Origin: Triops longicaudatus
Lineage: Eukaryota; Arthropoda; Branchiopoda; Notostraca; Triopsidae
DNA: 64,000 bases
NCBI GenBank assembly: GCA_022885665.1
Contig: JAGQDJ010000059.1
Location: 248,001 to 312,000, forward strand
Direction of reading: 5' to 3'
The notes beneath the pieces were generated by a model. It worked only from the letters and a program-made list of their open reading frames with translations. It was not told the DNA's origin and made no database searches. Within the stretch, counting starts at the first letter, position 1. Each line of letters starts with the position of its first letter. Shown piece after piece: positions 62,416 through 64,000 of the stretch. Both the position numbers and the translations under genes were made by a program.

Positions 62416-64000
62416 TGTGATTTTTAAGAAGGAAAAATGGGTTTTGAACCTTCGACCTTTTCTTTTAACCTCGTTTCGCACTATTGCAACGGAAGTTGAC
62501 ACAAGGAAGGAAGATTTATGGACGAAAGAACTTTGAAATAGAAAAGGTGCACGTGCGCGCTGGGTTGAATGAAGTCTGAGTTTTCAGTACCGTGAGTGGG
62601 ACGTTTTACAAAGTCTCCGATCTGTGTTACGCACGGTCCTTTAAACATGTGGGTGGTTGATTGCTGTGTTCGTTTGCACGCGCTCGTGTTTCCGAGCTAA
62701 CAGTTCATTTACCATGTCAATCATTTCTCATATGGATGTTATACAGCAGAAAATACATTTTGTTATAATTACGTCTTTGATATTTGGACTAGTTTCAAAT
62801 ATAAATAAAGAAATTATAAAATTTGGCTTTGCACGACATAATAAATGCTCGGCTAATTAGGCAAGAGAAAAATGGCTTCGCACCAGCTGGTTTGTACTAA
62901 GCGGGATCGTTCAAGAACAGATGGTCTAATTCCCTTGACAGAAGCTTTAAAAAAATCTTTCAATAAGTGAGAACATGTGTGTGCGTTTGGGTTAAGTTAT
63001 TTGAACATTTGGGACGACAATTCAGAGTGATTTGTTACTTAAACGATTTAGCGTCATTAGAATAATTGCTATACGAAGTGCTATACTGGGGAATTCAAAA
63101 GCTAACTTTACGGTTAGCTCTTGTAAAGCTACTTAACAGTTCTTTACATATAATTAAAATTTTCAGAACTTCAAGTTATTAAGTAAAATTGCCGTTTGAA
63201 GGAATTAACGAAGGGATTTAAGTCCGTTTGGACAATTCAAACTTGAAAGCGATGCTAACACCCCTAGCGAGCAGTTATTACTACGATAGTTGCCGTTTGG
63301 TCGTAATTTGCTAGCATGATTAGCAAATATGATGGGTATATAAAATGAACGTTCCGAAATTAAATTCCTTACGAATTTCAGTTCATCAAATTTCTTACAG
63401 ATTTTCTGTATGTCAAACTGAATTACTGTTTTAATAGGAAATAACGAATGAACTTATTCTATGTCCGAAATTTCAATTCAACCTCTAAGCGATTGCAATG
63501 CCTCTGGTGACTTGTTTCCGCTACACTAGTTTCTGTTGCTAGAGTTTCCAAGTGAAACCAGTTGTAATTGTAACTCGGAGAAATTTAAAGAAAATTTCTA
63601 TTAGAGAATAATAAGTTACAGCTAATGATCGGCAGAGTTCAAGTTGACCTGGTGAGTTGGTCTTAAGTTTTCAATTGTGTTCAATGACAACTCTAAATGG
63701 TTCTTACTTGTAATGCAACTCGAATTGCCCTTCTTTTAACTAACGTATATATCAATTAACTTGTTTTGACTAATGTGTGGGCTATTGAATAAAAGTAAGC
63801 CAAGAGTTCGAGCCAGTTGGACGGCTGATATAATTTTATTTAACGTTTTTACCAAGCATGCCGTGGCTTAACAAAGAGTAGAGATAGGTCTGCAACTACC
63901 TATTGCACTTTGAGAGGTTAGTTTACTAGCTTATTTCCTCCTACAAGTGAACAATTAAAAAAATTGCGAAATATTACAATTGACCCAAGTCCCTCAACCA
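62416..64000. other. ERGIC2 3' UTR and downstream intergenic region
   Basis: After the ERGIC2 stop I see no further gene to the window end. The sequence is AT-rich with short open frames only (for example 62657-62860). The 3' UTR probably ends soon after the AATAAA at 62804. Confidence 0.5.
62804..62809 (+). terminator. polyadenylation signal AATAAA, probably of ERGIC2
   Basis: First canonical AATAAA on the plus strand that I found downstream of the ERGIC2 stop, about 390 nt away. This would give a 3' UTR of moderate length. Confidence 0.5.

Overview
This is eukaryotic nuclear DNA, AT-rich, almost certainly from an arthropod. The evidence is spliceosomal genes with GT-AG introns, a seven-transmembrane gustatory-receptor-type chemoreceptor, scattered TTAGG/CCTAA-like islands, a secreted Gln- and Thr-rich protein ending in a six-cysteine CLIP-like module, and many short hAT and pogo/Tigger-type DNA transposons. 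I cannot name the species. Intact Msh3 argues against Drosophila, whose lineage is known to lack it.

Seven spliced genes could be rebuilt exon by exon with consistent splice phases and no internal stops. In order they are: Msh3 (minus, 3506-11898, 14 exons, 989 aa); an LRMDA-type leucine-rich-repeat protein (plus, 14792-16062, 5 exons, 242 aa); mitochondrial glutamate dehydrogenase (plus, 18649-25567, 8 coding exons, 559 aa); KLHDC3 (plus, 35634-38264, 7 exons, 387 aa); RRP1 (plus, 40289-49126, 10 exons, 738 aa); the secreted CLIP-like protein (plus, 52481-54629, 3 exons, 474 aa); and ERGIC2 (plus, 58416-62415, 6 exons, 409 aa). A single-exon chemoreceptor lies on the minus strand (27140-28375, 411 aa). 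An intronless, frameshifted pseudogene of an unrecognised coiled-coil protein lies at 54938-56134.

The rest is intergenic or intronic DNA with recent and old repeats. Four short hAT-type elements keep exact 8-bp target duplications (31155-31438, 33423-33579, 35008-35200, 44228-44395). Two pogo/Tigger-like elements of almost equal size sit in ERGIC2 introns. A 707-bp element with arms over 100 nt abuts the RRP1 5' end. A 1.4-kb element has related ends at 29211 and 30643. There is a decayed non-LTR reverse transcriptase fragment near 1 kb, a 551-nt poly-T run at 2361-2911, and a roughly 150-nt AAT microsatellite before ERGIC2. The only assembly gap (25 N) lies between a G run and a C run inside one hAT element.

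The genes do not form a pathway. They are unrelated housekeeping functions (DNA mismatch repair, glutamate metabolism, ubiquitin-ligase substrate recognition, ribosome biogenesis, ER-Golgi traffic) plus one sensory and one extracellular gene. I found no convincing new multi-gene system. The points most worth following are the multi-family hAT cluster, the conserved PP1-docking motif in RRP1, and the glycine C-terminus of KLHDC3.
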